Source: Sphingomonadales bacterium
GTDB taxonomy: Bacteria > Pseudomonadota > Alphaproteobacteria > Sphingomonadales > Govanellaceae
Direction: 5' to 3'
Length of the DNA: 61,825 bases
Assembly (NCBI GenBank): GCA_019455285.1
Contig: JACFMS010000021.1
Coordinates: 1-61,825, forward strand
Part shown: positions 17,799 to 28,717 of the stretch, piece after piece
Layout: each line of letters begins with the position of its first letter
Position numbering within the stretch: the stretch's first letter is position 1
Made by a program: the position numbers and the translations under genes
The notes under the pieces: model-generated
What the model saw: only the letters and a program-made list of their open reading frames with translations
What the model was told of the DNA's origin: nothing
Databases searched by the model: none

Positions 17799-20135
17799 TT
17801 AGTCTTGGATACTGCGCTCAGTGATGAAGCGTACGCGGTAGTCCCGGGCGAACGCTCTTTTCAACTTCTGAATTTCTTGTTGCTTGCCGGTTATTTCATT
17901 ATCGACCCGACCAATTAAATTAATTAACAGATCAGACTTAACCGACAGTTCAGAATTCATGGAAATCTTCTCGGTCTTTAGCCTCTGCCAGACATCCTTG
18001 TTAGTGATCGGCAAACCATCATAGTGAGCCCGCCGCAAACTATGGAGCACCTGTCGTAGCTTGTCGATCTCCTTTTGCGCATCTGAAATTGCATCGAAAG
18101 CCAGCTTATAGTTAGGGCCGTCGTTCAGATGTTTGTCTCCGCTGAGCCGGGTAAGCCATGTCGGCAGCGCGTATGCATTCGTAGTATCGTACTTACCCTC
18201 TTTTATAACCCCACCGGCGCGATACCTGATATCTTCAGGCAGACCGTGCTGCCCAAGCAGCCCCATGAACGCAAGGCGCAGATCGATTTCCAGGTCGGTG
18301 GTGATATATCTGACGCGGTTGCCTGTTAAAAGGTTCAATTCTGTAATTCTATCCATGATCGCTCTTGTGGAGCGCACTTTTTCCGGCTGATAGCCTACGG
18401 TCTTATAGCCGGTGCCGAGCATATTGTAGTTGAAGCTTTGCAGAGTGTCTTGGTATACGGTATCCGGATTTCCGTTCAGCTCCACCCGATTTGCAAAGGC
18501 GAAATCCGGATATCTATCCGAAAGCCCGAATTTAGTATGTTCAATTCTTTTCTGAAGATCGTGAAATTCATTCATACGCCCATCAACTATCAGGGACAAG
18601 TCTCTGTTCATGACCTTTTTGTAAAGTTCGATAAAGTTATCATGGATCGCGGCGGAGATCAGATATTCTCTGTTTTCCTCATTTTCCTTTTTGTCATTTT
18701 TTATCATTTTGGCGTATTCATCAAAATCGCTTCTAGTGATGATTCCAATCAGCGACGGGATCGCCGCCATTTGAAATACCATTGTGTTGGTGATGCCGGT
18801 CAGGCCCATGGTCCATCGAAATAACAGGAACGTCCGCATCTCGATTTCGTTTAGTTCCTCCTCGGAAAAAAGCGGCTTGTTGCTAAAAATATTGTCTCCG
18901 TACGTGGAGCCAAGTTTGAAAGGAAGTAATTCCTTCTGATCTTGAAACGCTTTCCAAGTAAAATCATTAATGCCGCTATGGGCGGCGTCCTGATTGGCTT
19001 CCATCTCCGCATGGCCAATGGCCAGGAGAACGTTGGGATTGACGCTGGCAATCTCATCCCTTGCCGCCTTCACGTAACCATCCATGTAGCGGTCGGCGTA
19101 TCTCTTTACAAGGTCGGTCATGCCGCCATTCAACAAAAAGGGATAAATTTTTAGAACCACGTGGTTTTTATATTCAGGATGTATTTTAAGCATCCTGATG
19201 ATCGACAGCGGGGCATTGTTCCGGGCATCCAAGTAGAGAGTCATCTTGGGCATCAACTCATGCACAACTTCCAGTACGCGTTCCGTGGCGATCATTTTGA
19301 CGTTCGTATTCTCAACTGTCGGCTGGTTACCAAGTGGATTCAACACATTCACAGCCGTGTCTTTGACATGATCGTATGCTAAGTCCTCCACGTATTTCGG
19401 GTGCCCCCTGTAATCTCCTTCAATCCGATTGGTCACCAGATCGTGAATTAGAATGCTTACATTATCATTTGTATCCAGGACGTCGAATTCAACATTACGG
19501 ATGCCGGCCACATAGGCATTGACAATGGCGGCCAGCGAATTTTGCGGAATGCCGAAAGCATCATTGTATAGCGCCCGATGGATACTGAACTGGAAATTAT
19601 CACGTTTGAAATTGCCGTTATCGACCAGGTAATCAACCGGATTGAGTTCCTGGTGTTCCGCCATGCCAATATTGAAGGCTTTATTCTGATCTAGGGTTGA
19701 AACAACCGAACGCTCCTCTTCGTAGATCGAGCTAGTTTGATCCTCCCTCGCTAACTTGATAATTTTATCAACTTCTTCGTCGGATAGTGATTCATATAGT
19801 TTCTTGAAGACGCCTATCTTTTTTTCAATTTCTCCCAAATCAGCATATGGGTCATTCAGTAGTTCAATAAGCCCGTTGCATTCCTGGTATTTAATATCTC
19901 GGCACATCACACCCAAAACATAACTTGAAACCAGCGTGGAAAAGGCGCCATAGCGGAATTTGAGGTTTTCAATATCGTTGTCATACTTGCCTGCGAAGGC
20001 GCCCCCTGGCATTGCCGTCAGCGCCAGCAATAGAACAGCCATAAAAATTTTAGTGAAATAAGCGATTGGGTTGCGATGGAAAATGGCGATCATGCCGCTC
20101 TTCATAGACGGCACTTGTTCTGTCGTTTTCGTCAT
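17799..20135 (-). CDS. exported GDPD-like protein with large insertion, 778 residues
   Basis: An N-terminal cytoplasmic stub is followed by a hydrophobic segment at about 30-48 ending in AFAGK: a signal peptide or membrane anchor. Residues 185-240 carry a glycerophosphodiesterase-type active site: H186-R187, PQNS at 197-200, E216 and D218 in VEFDV, H231-D232 and R237. A YLDAR strand near 313 and a late YITTDLEID strand near 640 look like further barrel strands, so about 300 residues are inserted into the barrel. The insertion includes a hydrophobic stretch (TMGLTGITNTMVFQMAAIPSL). The C-terminal 80 residues are heptad-rich, probably coiled coil. Purine-rich GAGAGAGACC precedes the ATG. Codon use is AT-richer than neighbours. 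Probably a phosphodiesterase or phospholipase-like enzyme; function unknown. Confidence 0.7.
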   Translation of the reverse strand: MTKTTEQVPSMKSGMIAIFHRNPIAYFTKIFMAVLLLALTAMPGGAFAGKYDNDIENLKFRYGAFSTLVSSYVLGVMCRDIKYQECNGLIELLNDPYADLGEIEKKIGVFKKLYESLSDEEVDKIIKLAREDQTSSIYEEERSVVSTLDQNKAFNIGMAEHQELNPVDYLVDNGNFKRDNFQFSIHRALYNDAFGIPQNSLAAIVNAYVAGIRNVEFDVLDTNDNVSILIHDLVTNRIEGDYRGHPKYVEDLAYDHVKDTAVNVLNPLGNQPTVENTNVKMIATERVLEVVHELMPKMTLYLDARNNAPLSIIRMLKIHPEYKNHVVLKIYPFLLNGGMTDLVKRYADRYMDGYVKAARDEIASVNPNVLLAIGHAEMEANQDAAHSGINDFTWKAFQDQKELLPFKLGSTYGDNIFSNKPLFSEEELNEIEMRTFLLFRWTMGLTGITNTMVFQMAAIPSLIGIITRSDFDEYAKMIKNDKKENEENREYLISAAIHDNFIELYKKVMNRDLSLIVDGRMNEFHDLQKRIEHTKFGLSDRYPDFAFANRVELNGNPDTVYQDTLQSFNYNMLGTGYKTVGYQPEKVRSTRAIMDRITELNLLTGNRVRYITTDLEIDLRLAFMGLLGQHGLPEDIRYRAGGVIKEGKYDTTNAYALPTWLTRLSGDKHLNDGPNYKLAFDAISDAQKEIDKLRQVLHSLRRAHYDGLPITNKDVWQRLKTEKISMNSELSVKSDLLINLIGRVDNEITGKQQEIQKLKRAFARDYRVRFITERSIQD

Positions 20136-20239
20136 GTCTGGTCTCTCTCGTCAGGTTGTTTCAGGGAAAAAGTACGGGCATCAACAATAGTGCTTGCGGA
20201 CTATTGGACGCAGCAGACCGCCATTTTGTGAAAAATTAG

Positions 20240-20303
20240 CCGTGGCCATCACGGAATAAGGACGGGAGACGTCCTTCCTTTCACTCCGTATTTTGTACCG
20301 GAG
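20240..20303. other. three short hairpins in the leader of the 404-residue gene
   Basis: Perfect stems: CCGTG/CACGG at 20240-20254, AAGGACG/CGTCCTT at 20258-20276 and CTCCG/CGGAG at 20284-20303. They lie between the divergent genes and just upstream of the AAGGAG ribosome site. They could be a structured mRNA leader or protein-binding sites. No known riboswitch was recognised. Confidence 0.4.
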
Positions 20304-20333
20304 AGCCCGCCATGATTATAAAGGAGTGATCTG

Positions 20334-21548
20334 ATGATCGAAGAAAATAAGAATGTAGAAAACGTGCCGCTTGAAGAAGTAAGTATTTTTATCCCCATCG
20401 TACCTGAGAAGAAAAAAGATGATCTGAAAAAAATCCTGATTGGCGATGAAAATACCCCGCCATCGACGGAAAAAATTGAACAGCTCGTGGTCAATAATGA
20501 CATTATCCTTCAATCTGTTCACGACGACCCGATTGTAACGCTGGAGGAATTCCGGGAACATACCGGTCTGGAGCCGGATGAGGCCATCACCCTAGCCGCC
20601 GAGTGCGGCGCATTTTGGAAGCGCTTTGGCGTTGAAGTGATTATTCACAGCGTTTCCTTCGGCGGCGCCGGGTTTGCGGCCGGATTGGTGATAAAATTTT
20701 TAAAAACCGACCCGGTCCTTGGCATGCTGCTGTCCAATTTTGTCGCGGTTATCGCCAATGAGAACGCAAAAGTCTTCTTCGAACATTTGCTGAATCCTCC
20801 CGAAGACAATATCCCGCCTGAAAACAAAGCAAAGTTTGAATTCGCCAAGAAATACGCCTTTTATCCGCTGGCTGTGGTGTTTTCGAGCATCGTCAGCGGC
20901 ATCGGCGTGATGGTGGTCAATGATCCTGACCTCGGCACGCGGCTGGCGCTTGGCGCCGGCACTTCCCAGTTGGGCGGCCCCGTCACGGGCATCGCTCATA
21001 ATGCGCTCAGAAAGCACTACGGCGGCACCATCATCATGAAGCCCGAACGTGTCGGCGTTAAAGAGGCAATGATTAAATACTATAGCACCAAGGAAAACCC
21101 GAAGGATGAAAATCGCCCGTACTTGGTGGGCAATATGCGCAACACGTTGACGCGGATGGGGGTGCTCACTGTGTCGACGCTATGCACCTGGTACATCGGC
21201 TTTTATGGCGTCGAAATCTACTGCGGCGATGAAGGGCGCAGGCATCTTGAAAACATCACCCACACCACCGGCAATTACACCGGCCATGACGTGAATGAAT
21301 ACTGCCTGTTCGGTTCTCTCACCTATCCTCTGCGCGAGGTCGCCATTGGCGCGATAAAAGCTATTGCCGTCATGTTCTTGCAGCCGGTCGCCAATACCGT
21401 GTTTAACAAGATCTATGACTATTTCTATCCGCCGCAGCAGCCGGACGAGGAGGATGTGCGGATCGTAGATGTCACGGACGGCGACCCCAATGATCAATCC
21501 GAGCACAAGATCGTCGAACTGGACGACGACTCAGAGGACAAAGTCTGA
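20334..21548 (+). CDS. multi-pass membrane protein of unknown function, 404 residues
   Basis: Excellent ribosome site (AAGGAG, 7 bases before ATG). A polar, acidic N-terminal domain of about 100 residues is followed by hydrophobic segments near 102-125, 128-142, 180-200, 268-292 and 335-360. The tail is strongly acidic (EEDVRIVDVTDGDPNDQSEHK and on). No family recognised. It diverges from the exported GDPD-like gene and shares its AT-richer composition, so the two may have arrived together and may act together at the inner membrane (inference). It converges on the SDR gene with 6 bp between stops. Confidence 0.75.
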   Translation: MIEENKNVENVPLEEVSIFIPIVPEKKKDDLKKILIGDENTPPSTEKIEQLVVNNDIILQSVHDDPIVTLEEFREHTGLEPDEAITLAAECGAFWKRFGVEVIIHSVSFGGAGFAAGLVIKFLKTDPVLGMLLSNFVAVIANENAKVFFEHLLNPPEDNIPPENKAKFEFAKKYAFYPLAVVFSSIVSGIGVMVVNDPDLGTRLALGAGTSQLGGPVTGIAHNALRKHYGGTIIMKPERVGVKEAMIKYYSTKENPKDENRPYLVGNMRNTLTRMGVLTVSTLCTWYIGFYGVEIYCGDEGRRHLENITHTTGNYTGHDVNEYCLFGSLTYPLREVAIGAIKAIAVMFLQPVANTVFNKIYDYFYPPQQPDEEDVRIVDVTDGDPNDQSEHKIVELDDDSEDKV

Positions 21549-21554
21549 GTAGCA

Positions 21555-22235
21555 TCACCCCCGCCCGGTCACCGGCAGGAGGGCGCCGGTGACGGCGCGC
21601 GCGTCGTCGGATAGCAGAAAGCTGATGACGTTGGCGATATCGCGGGGAGACACCCAGCGACTGAAATCCGCCTGCGGCATGTCGCGGCGGTTGGCGGTAG
21701 TGTCGATGATGCTGGGCAGCACGGCGTTGACCCGCACGCCGCGATCCTTCATCTCCTCGGCGAGCGCTTCGGTCAAGCGCGAGACGGCGGACTTGGCGGC
21801 GGCGTAAGCCCCCATGCCAGCAGCGGCCTTTTGCGATGCGGCGGCGCTGATGTTGACGATGCTGCCGCCCTTGGCCGCCAAGAGCGGCAACGCTGCCTGG
21901 CTGGTGATGAGCGCGGTCTTAAGGTTCAAGTTGAACAGACGGTCCCAGGTCGCGATATCGCCGTCGGCGATGGTTTCCCAGCGAAAGCCGCCGGCAATAT
22001 TTGCCAGGCCATTCAGGCCGCCGACCTCACGCTCGATGACGGCGAATACATCGGCGACGCTGCGCTGATCGCACAGGTCAACGCCCGGGAACGACAGCGC
22101 GAAGTCCGCAGCTCCCGCTATCGTTTTGGCTTGATCAATGGCGATGACCCTGACGCCGTCGCGCGTCAGCGTATCGGCAACCACCGATCCCAGCGCACCG
22201 ACGGCGCCGGTCACCACCACATAACGTTCCGCCAT
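21555..22235 (-). CDS. short-chain dehydrogenase/reductase
   Basis: 226-residue classical SDR. The nucleotide-binding motif is TGAVGALG at residues 8-15, somewhat altered from TGxxxGIG. NIAGG, catalytic Ser in VNISAAAS and the YAAAK (YxxxK) pair are present. An acidic residue after beta2 (AIDQAK) suggests NAD+. Its ATG overlaps the ferredoxin stop (TAATG), so it is the last gene of an SDR-ferredoxin-SDR unit. Substrate unknown. Confidence 0.85.
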   Translation of the reverse strand: MAERYVVVTGAVGALGSVVADTLTRDGVRVIAIDQAKTIAGAADFALSFPGVDLCDQRSVADVFAVIEREVGGLNGLANIAGGFRWETIADGDIATWDRLFNLNLKTALITSQAALPLLAAKGGSIVNISAAASQKAAAGMGAYAAAKSAVSRLTEALAEEMKDRGVRVNAVLPSIIDTTANRRDMPQADFSRWVSPRDIANVISFLLSDDARAVTGALLPVTGRG

Positions 22236-22564
22236 TACTTGCTGCCCTCCTGGGCAATGGTCACCCGCAAGCCGTTGACTTTTTCGTCAAACGGAATTTG
22301 ACAGGACAATCGCGAATACGGGTTGCGGTGCAAGGATCTTTCCAACAATTCATCTTCATCCGAACTCATGGGCGGCATATTGCCCATCATAGCAGGATCA
22401 ATGTGGATATGACAGGTGCCGCAGGAACGGCACCCGCCGCACAGCGCCAGAATTTTATCGATGTTTTCATGGCGCATCACTTCCATCGCCGAGCGACGCA
22501 GCTCGCTCTCAATGGTAAGTATTTAACCGGTGCGGGTGGTGGCGTAAAGCCTCAGCACATCCAT
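22235..22564 (-). pseudogene. [2Fe-2S] ferredoxin interrupted by an in-frame stop
   Basis: Reading from ATG 22564, which follows AGGGTGGG, the frame runs MDVLRLYATTRTG, stop, ILTIESELRRSAMEVMRH, and then continues into a vertebrate-type ferredoxin. Its cluster ligands are CGGCRSCGTC (C-x5-C-x2-C, with an extra Cys inside) and a fourth Cys in RLSCQI. The TAA at 22523-22525 falls at codon 14, where relatives have a charged or polar residue after the beta-hairpin glycine. One base change (for example CAA or GAA to TAA) explains it. Translation could restart at ATG 22486 (83 residues), but that would lose the first beta strands and has no good ribosome site. Probably inactivated; a sequencing error cannot be excluded. 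Confidence 0.7.
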
Positions 22565-22582
22565 CCCACCCTGATCGCCGAC

Positions 22583-23362
22583 TTACCGCGGCGCCATGCG
22601 AATGGCGCCGTCCAAGCGGACATCCTCGCCATTGAAGTAGGCATTGCGCACCATCTCAAGCGCCAGGCTGGCAAATTCCCGGGGTGCGCCCAGTCGTTTG
22701 GGATACGGCACCGCCGCACCCAGCGCCGCGACCAACTCCGCCGGTGCGCCGGCCACCAGCGGCGTATCGAAAATGCCCGGCAAGATGGTGTTGACGCGGA
22801 TGCCGTCGCCGGAGAGATCCCGCGCCACCGGCAGCGTCAATCCCACCACGCCGGCCTTGGACGCCGAATAGGCGGCCTGCCCCATCTGGCCATCCTCGGC
22901 GGCGATGCTGGCGGTACTAATGATGACGCCTCGCTCGCCGTCTTCCAAAGCTTCCAGGGACAACATGCCGGCCGCCGACTTGGCGATGCAGCGGAAGGTG
23001 CCCACCAGATTGATCTGGATGATCTTATTGAACTCGTCGAGGGGGAAGTGGTTGATGAGGCCGGTTTTCTTGTCGCGGCTGGCGGTCTTGAAAATGTTTC
23101 CCGTGCCGGCGCAGTTGAGCAAAATGCGCTCCTGGCCCAAGGCGGCGCGGGACTTGGCGAAGCCGGCGTCGACGCTGGCGTCATCGGTGACGTTGACCTG
23201 GCAAAAGACGCCGCCGATGGCGCCGGCAACCGTCTTCCCCCGCGTCTCGTCAAGGTCAAAGAGCGCGACCTTCGCCCCGGCCGCCGCCAGGGCGCGCGCC
23301 GTGGCCTCGCCCAAACCGCTGGCGCCGCCCGTCACCACCGCTACCGCCCCTTTAATCTCCAT
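22583..23362 (-). CDS. SDR oxidoreductase, 3-hydroxyacyl-CoA dehydrogenase type II-like
   Basis: 259 residues. TGGASGLG at 12-19 (NAD binding), FDLDE after beta2 favouring NAD+, NCAGTGN, catalytic Ser in IISTASIAA and YSASK. Overall pattern resembles the HSD10 / 2-methyl-3-hydroxybutyryl-CoA dehydrogenase group, which acts on short 3-hydroxyacyl-CoA or steroid alcohols. GGGAGTGGGG precedes the ATG. First gene of the unit with the ferredoxin and the second SDR. Confidence 0.85.
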   Translation of the reverse strand: MEIKGAVAVVTGGASGLGEATARALAAAGAKVALFDLDETRGKTVAGAIGGVFCQVNVTDDASVDAGFAKSRAALGQERILLNCAGTGNIFKTASRDKKTGLINHFPLDEFNKIIQINLVGTFRCIAKSAAGMLSLEALEDGERGVIISTASIAAEDGQMGQAAYSASKAGVVGLTLPVARDLSGDGIRVNTILPGIFDTPLVAGAPAELVAALGAAVPYPKRLGAPREFASLALEMVRNAYFNGEDVRLDGAIRMAPR

Positions 23363-23500
23363 CGCCCCACTCCCAAACTAGAAGCCCGGCTCGTCCGGGT
23401 TGCCCTACGGCGAGAACGGCGGTCTTGCCGTCAAATTGCGCCATGTTGGCGGCTGATATAAGCATGATGATGCTAATGGGAGGCATGAATATAATCAATC

Positions 23501-23509
23501 AATTAATTA
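23501..23509. promoter_or_regulatory. AATTAATTA motif upstream of the SDR unit
   Basis: AATTAATTA lies 139 bp upstream of the SDR start, inside an otherwise unremarkable 253-bp gap. The same string occurs inside the perfect palindrome upstream of the TetR gene, so it might be a second binding site for that regulator. Weak evidence. Confidence 0.25.
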
Positions 23510-23615
23510 TTACGGGAGGCAGACTCAATAATACATACCCTCAGGACGTTGAGGGCACCTTGCTCATGCCCAAGCCGGCTCCAATCGACCAGACTTTCCG
23601 GCCTGACATACGCGC

Positions 23616-24260
23616 TTATTCTTTTCGCAGAATGCCGTTTAGAATGCTGTCGCACAAGTACGCTACATACTCGCGTTTAAGATCATCAGTGATGCTGTGC
23701 ACCCCGAAGGCGTGCTTCAAGGAAAATCGCCCATGGGAAAAGTGATCGCAGGCGCCGATGACGTGATAATAAAACAGCATCGGATTGACCGGCCTGAATA
23801 CGCCCTTCTCTACCCCTTCCTGCAGAATTATTTCCTGCCCTCGCGCCCCCGGCTTGACCAACTCCTCGGTAATTCTGGTTTTGTATTTATCCCCTCCTTC
23901 CGCCAGTAGATAATGCATCAACCGGTTGACATAAGGATAGCGGTGGTAGGTGTTGACAATGCCCATAATGTGTTTGCGCAGCTTGTCCTGCGGCGAATCC
24001 GGCAGCTTGAGAAGAATCTCCATCTGCTTCAAGCTGGGCAGAATGGCGCGCTCCAGAAGCGCCATCAATAACCCGGCCTTGTTGCCGAAATAGTATTTGA
24101 TGAGCGCCGAGTTCACGCCAGAGCGCTGCGCGATATCGCTGAAGGAGACATCAATAAGCCCGCGTTCGATGATAAGATCATTAACGGCGATAAGCAGCTG
24201 TTCGCGGGTATCCACTTCTGACGCCTGAGGTCTACGGGTCGCAACGTCGCGTGCGGTCAT
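23616..24260 (-). CDS. TetR/AcrR-family transcriptional regulator
   Basis: 214 residues. N-terminal helix-turn-helix at about residues 35-65 (DVSFSDIAQRSGVNSALIKYYFGNKAGLL), followed by a helical ligand domain with no recognisable ligand type. AGGGAGG lies upstream of the ATG at about 9 bases. It precedes the SDR-ferredoxin-SDR unit on the same strand and is probably its regulator (inference). Confidence 0.9.
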   Translation of the reverse strand: MTARDVATRRPQASEVDTREQLLIAVNDLIIERGLIDVSFSDIAQRSGVNSALIKYYFGNKAGLLMALLERAILPSLKQMEILLKLPDSPQDKLRKHIMGIVNTYHRYPYVNRLMHYLLAEGGDKYKTRITEELVKPGARGQEIILQEGVEKGVFRPVNPMLFYYHVIGACDHFSHGRFSLKHAFGVHSITDDLKREYVAYLCDSILNGILRKE

Positions 24261-24580
24261 GACGCTTAACCTCCCTTGGAGCGGTCAGAGCGTTGGTTCT
24301 TTCGACGCGACGCCCGTCTGCAGTCATAAAATATCTTATCCATATCAAAATTATAAGTAATTAATTAATTAGTCAATATTGAACGGTCTGACCAAAGTTA
24401 CTACGCGCTAATTCATGGCCGAAGCCGGCGATCCCCGCCTCTTGAGTGACGATCGCCTGTGAGGTGCTATTTTTTGGCAACGGCAAGACGATAAGGATGC
24501 GCGGCTGGTCAACAATGATAAGGTGGATTCACGGTTGAAGCGCAATACTTAGGGGATGGTTCATATAAATAGAACCCGCT
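24261..24580. other. 320-bp intergenic region
   Basis: The half next to the TetR gene is AT-rich and holds its promoter region with the palindrome at 24358-24371. The remainder (24380-24580) shows no open frame, repeat or hairpin that I can support. Confidence 0.5.
24358..24371. promoter_or_regulatory. palindrome upstream of the TetR gene
   Basis: TAATTAATTAATTA is a perfect 14-bp palindrome about 98 bp upstream of the TetR start. Simple AT palindromes can arise by chance in AT-rich DNA, so autoregulation by TetR is only a suggestion. Confidence 0.35.
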
Positions 24581-25039
24581 TTACGCCCCTGGCGCTTCAA
24601 TAATGGCTTTATCGAAACGGATGCCGCTGCCCTGGAATACCGCGATCAGGTCATCATTTTGATTGACGAGCCGCACCGTGCTGGCGCTGGCGCTGCGGCC
24701 GTCGAGGACCACCTCCGCGGTGGCGGTGACGACATCGCCCAGGCGCGCCGCCTTGACATAGATGATGTTGGCGGACAGCGACATGCCCCGTCGATTGCTG
24801 GAGCAATTGGCATAGGCAAGCGTGGCGTCGGCCAGCGCAAACAAAATGCCGCCGTGGCAGACGTCATGGCTGTTGAGATGCTGTTCGCCCACCATCAGCC
24901 GGCATACGGCCTTACCTGACGACACCTCGACAAACGTAATGCCCAGCAAGGCGTTAACCTTGGCATCCGCGGCAACCAGCCGGCGGACGACCGCTTCAGC
25001 CAAGCTCTGATCGGCGGTTGCAGGGGACTGTCCGGTCAT
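24581..25039 (-). CDS. hotdog-fold thioesterase, PaaI family
   Basis: 152 residues. The PaaI signature with the catalytic region NSHDVCHGGILFALADATLAYA (about residues 55-76; HGG turn on the central helix) is clear. Such enzymes hydrolyse aryl- or acyl-CoA thioesters in the cytoplasm. The usual Asn/Asp catalytic positions appear conserved. No neighbouring phenylacetate genes are present, so the substrate is open. Confidence 0.88.
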   Translation of the reverse strand: MTGQSPATADQSLAEAVVRRLVAADAKVNALLGITFVEVSSGKAVCRLMVGEQHLNSHDVCHGGILFALADATLAYANCSSNRRGMSLSANIIYVKAARLGDVVTATAEVVLDGRSASASTVRLVNQNDDLIAVFQGSGIRFDKAIIEAPGA

Positions 25040-25083
25040 CGAAATTTCTCTCTATCTGCAAAAAATATCATTATTTTTCAATA

Positions 25084-25159
25084 TGGTGAGCCCGGATGGA
25101 TTCGAACCATCGACCCTCTGATTAAAAGTCAGATGCTCTACCGACTGAGCTACGGGCTC
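25084..25159 (-). tRNA. tRNA-Lys (anticodon UUU)
   Basis: A full cloverleaf reads on the minus strand: acceptor GAGCCCG/CGGGCTC, discriminator A, encoded CCA (25084-25086), D-loop AGTCGGTAGA, anticodon stem CTGAC/… with TTT, and T-arm GGTTCGAATCC. 76 bases including CCA. Confidence 0.97.
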
Positions 25160-25234
25160 GGCGCTGCATCGAGCGGCGATAAGGTGCCGGGAACATAGGG
25201 TCAACCCGCCGGCCGGTCAACCATTTCTAAGCCC

Positions 25235-27405
<2,171 letters not shown>

Positions 27406-27413
27406 TGTCTATA

Positions 27414-27533
27414 ACCCTCTCCTATGAGGAGAGGGTGGCCGCGGTGAGCGGCCGGGTGAGGTGGAAATCATGATCAACCAAGGTCACCTCACCCCGTCGC
27501 TGCGCTCCGTCCCCTCTCCTCGAAGGAGAGGGT
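27414..27533. repeat. nested palindromic intergenic repeat
   Basis: Three exact inverted pairs sit in 120 bp: ACCCTCTCCT/AGGAGAGGGT (27414-27436), GGGTGAGGTG/CACCTCACCC (27454-27463 with 27485-27494), and CCCTCTCCT/AGGAGAGGG (27512-27532). The first and last hairpins are also near-copies of one another, so the whole can fold on itself. Dispersed repeats with these CCCTCTCC motifs are common between genes in alphaproteobacteria. Confidence 0.75.
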
Positions 27534-27552
27534 AACTCAGCATACCCACCAC

Positions 27553-28131
27553 CTACTCCGTCTTTCCCACCACGTCGGCGGCGACACGCATCGAGAGGAT
27601 TTTATCGGGATTGCCGAAGCGCGTGAAATTATCCCCTTCGCCGCGCTTGATCTTATCCACCGCTTCCATGCCGCTCACCACCCGTCCCCAGGCGGTGTAC
27701 TGACCATCAAGATGAAAAGCCGGGCGGAAACAGATGAAAAACTGGCTGTCGGCGCTGTGGGGATTTGCTGCCCGCGCCATGGAGACGGTACCGCGCAGAT
27801 GCATTTGCTTGTTGAACTCGGACTTCAAATTCTTGCCCGAGCCGCCGGTGCCGTCGCCCTTGGGATCGCCAGTCTGCGCCATGAAGCCGTCGATGACGCG
27901 ATGGAAGGTCAGACCATCGTAAAACTTCTGACGCACCAGCTCCTTGATGCGGGCAACGTGATTGGGCGCATCCTTGGGATACATTTCAATGATCACCGGA
28001 CCATCCTTTAATTCCATGATCAGCGTATTTTCAGGATCGAGTCCCGCCGGCAATGTCACTGTTCCCGCCACTGTATTACCTCCTATAAATCCGGCCATGA
28101 TCGCCGATATGATCGCCATCACTTTACGCAT
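27553..28131 (-). CDS. peptidyl-prolyl cis-trans isomerase, cyclophilin type, exported
   Basis: 192 residues with a signal peptide (about 1-23). Cyclophilin core: FHRVIDGFMAQTGDPKGDGTGGSG (catalytic Arg in FHR) and SMARAANPHSADSQFFICF. Accelerates proline isomerisation during folding in the periplasm. It follows coaD by 3 bases in the conserved gyrA-coaD-ppi-queA-tgt block. Confidence 0.94.
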   Translation of the reverse strand: MRKVMAIISAIMAGFIGGNTVAGTVTLPAGLDPENTLIMELKDGPVIIEMYPKDAPNHVARIKELVRQKFYDGLTFHRVIDGFMAQTGDPKGDGTGGSGKNLKSEFNKQMHLRGTVSMARAANPHSADSQFFICFRPAFHLDGQYTAWGRVVSGMEAVDKIKRGEGDNFTRFGNPDKILSMRVAADVVGKTE

Positions 28132-28134
28132 CGC

Positions 28135-28659
28135 CTAACTCCTCGCCGCGGCTTTCTGCGCCGCGATTTTGGCATAAACTTGGTCCACCACGCGCGGCGG
28201 CACGAAGCATTTGATATCGCCGCCGAAGCGGGCGATTTCCTTGACCAGCCGCGAGGCGATGGATTGCAACTCAGCCTCGGCCATTAAAAACACCGTTTCG
28301 ATGTCGGGGTTCAAGCGGCGGTTCATGCCCGCCATTTGAAACTCGTACTCAAAGTCGGATACCGCGCGTAAACCCCGAATGATGTAATTTGCCCCCACTT
28401 CCTCGGCAAAGTGCATCAACAGCGTCTCGAAGGGCCTGACCTCGATGACGACGCCCGACGCTTCGGCAATCTCCCGCGTCTCCTCTGTCACGATGCGACG
28501 GCGCTCCTCCAAGGTAAAAAGCGGATCCTTGGACGGGTTCGTCGCCACACCTAAGACCAGGCGATCCACCATCTTGACCGCCCGCTTGATGATGTCGATA
28601 TGCCCCCGGGTGATGGGATCGAATGTCCCCGGATATAGCCCAACCCGTTTCTTCGCCAC
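28135..28659 (-). CDS. coaD: phosphopantetheine adenylyltransferase
   Basis: 174 residues. Fourth step of coenzyme A synthesis. YPGTFDPITRGHIDII at residues 9-24 includes the TxGH nucleotidyltransferase motif; IRGLRAVSDFEYEFQMAGMNRRL is highly conserved. Typical length, standard context downstream of gyrA. Confidence 0.97.
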   Translation of the reverse strand: MAKKRVGLYPGTFDPITRGHIDIIKRAVKMVDRLVLGVATNPSKDPLFTLEERRRIVTEETREIAEASGVVIEVRPFETLLMHFAEEVGANYIIRGLRAVSDFEYEFQMAGMNRRLNPDIETVFLMAEAELQSIASRLVKEIARFGGDIKCFVPPRVVDQVYAKIAAQKAAARS

Positions 28660-28717
28660 TGACGTTTCTCCCGGTTTTATAAGTTCCCGAAAGGGTTAGA
28701 CCAGGACACGGGCGCTG

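Noticed and set aside
20240-20303. Possible c-di-GMP riboswitch
   Set aside because: The stems lack the conserved GEMM core and tetraloop-receptor elements; kept only as an unnamed structured leader.
22298-23461. Long plus-strand open frame (387 codons)
   Set aside because: Runs opposite the ferredoxin and the SDR gene; composition is that of a GC-rich shadow frame.
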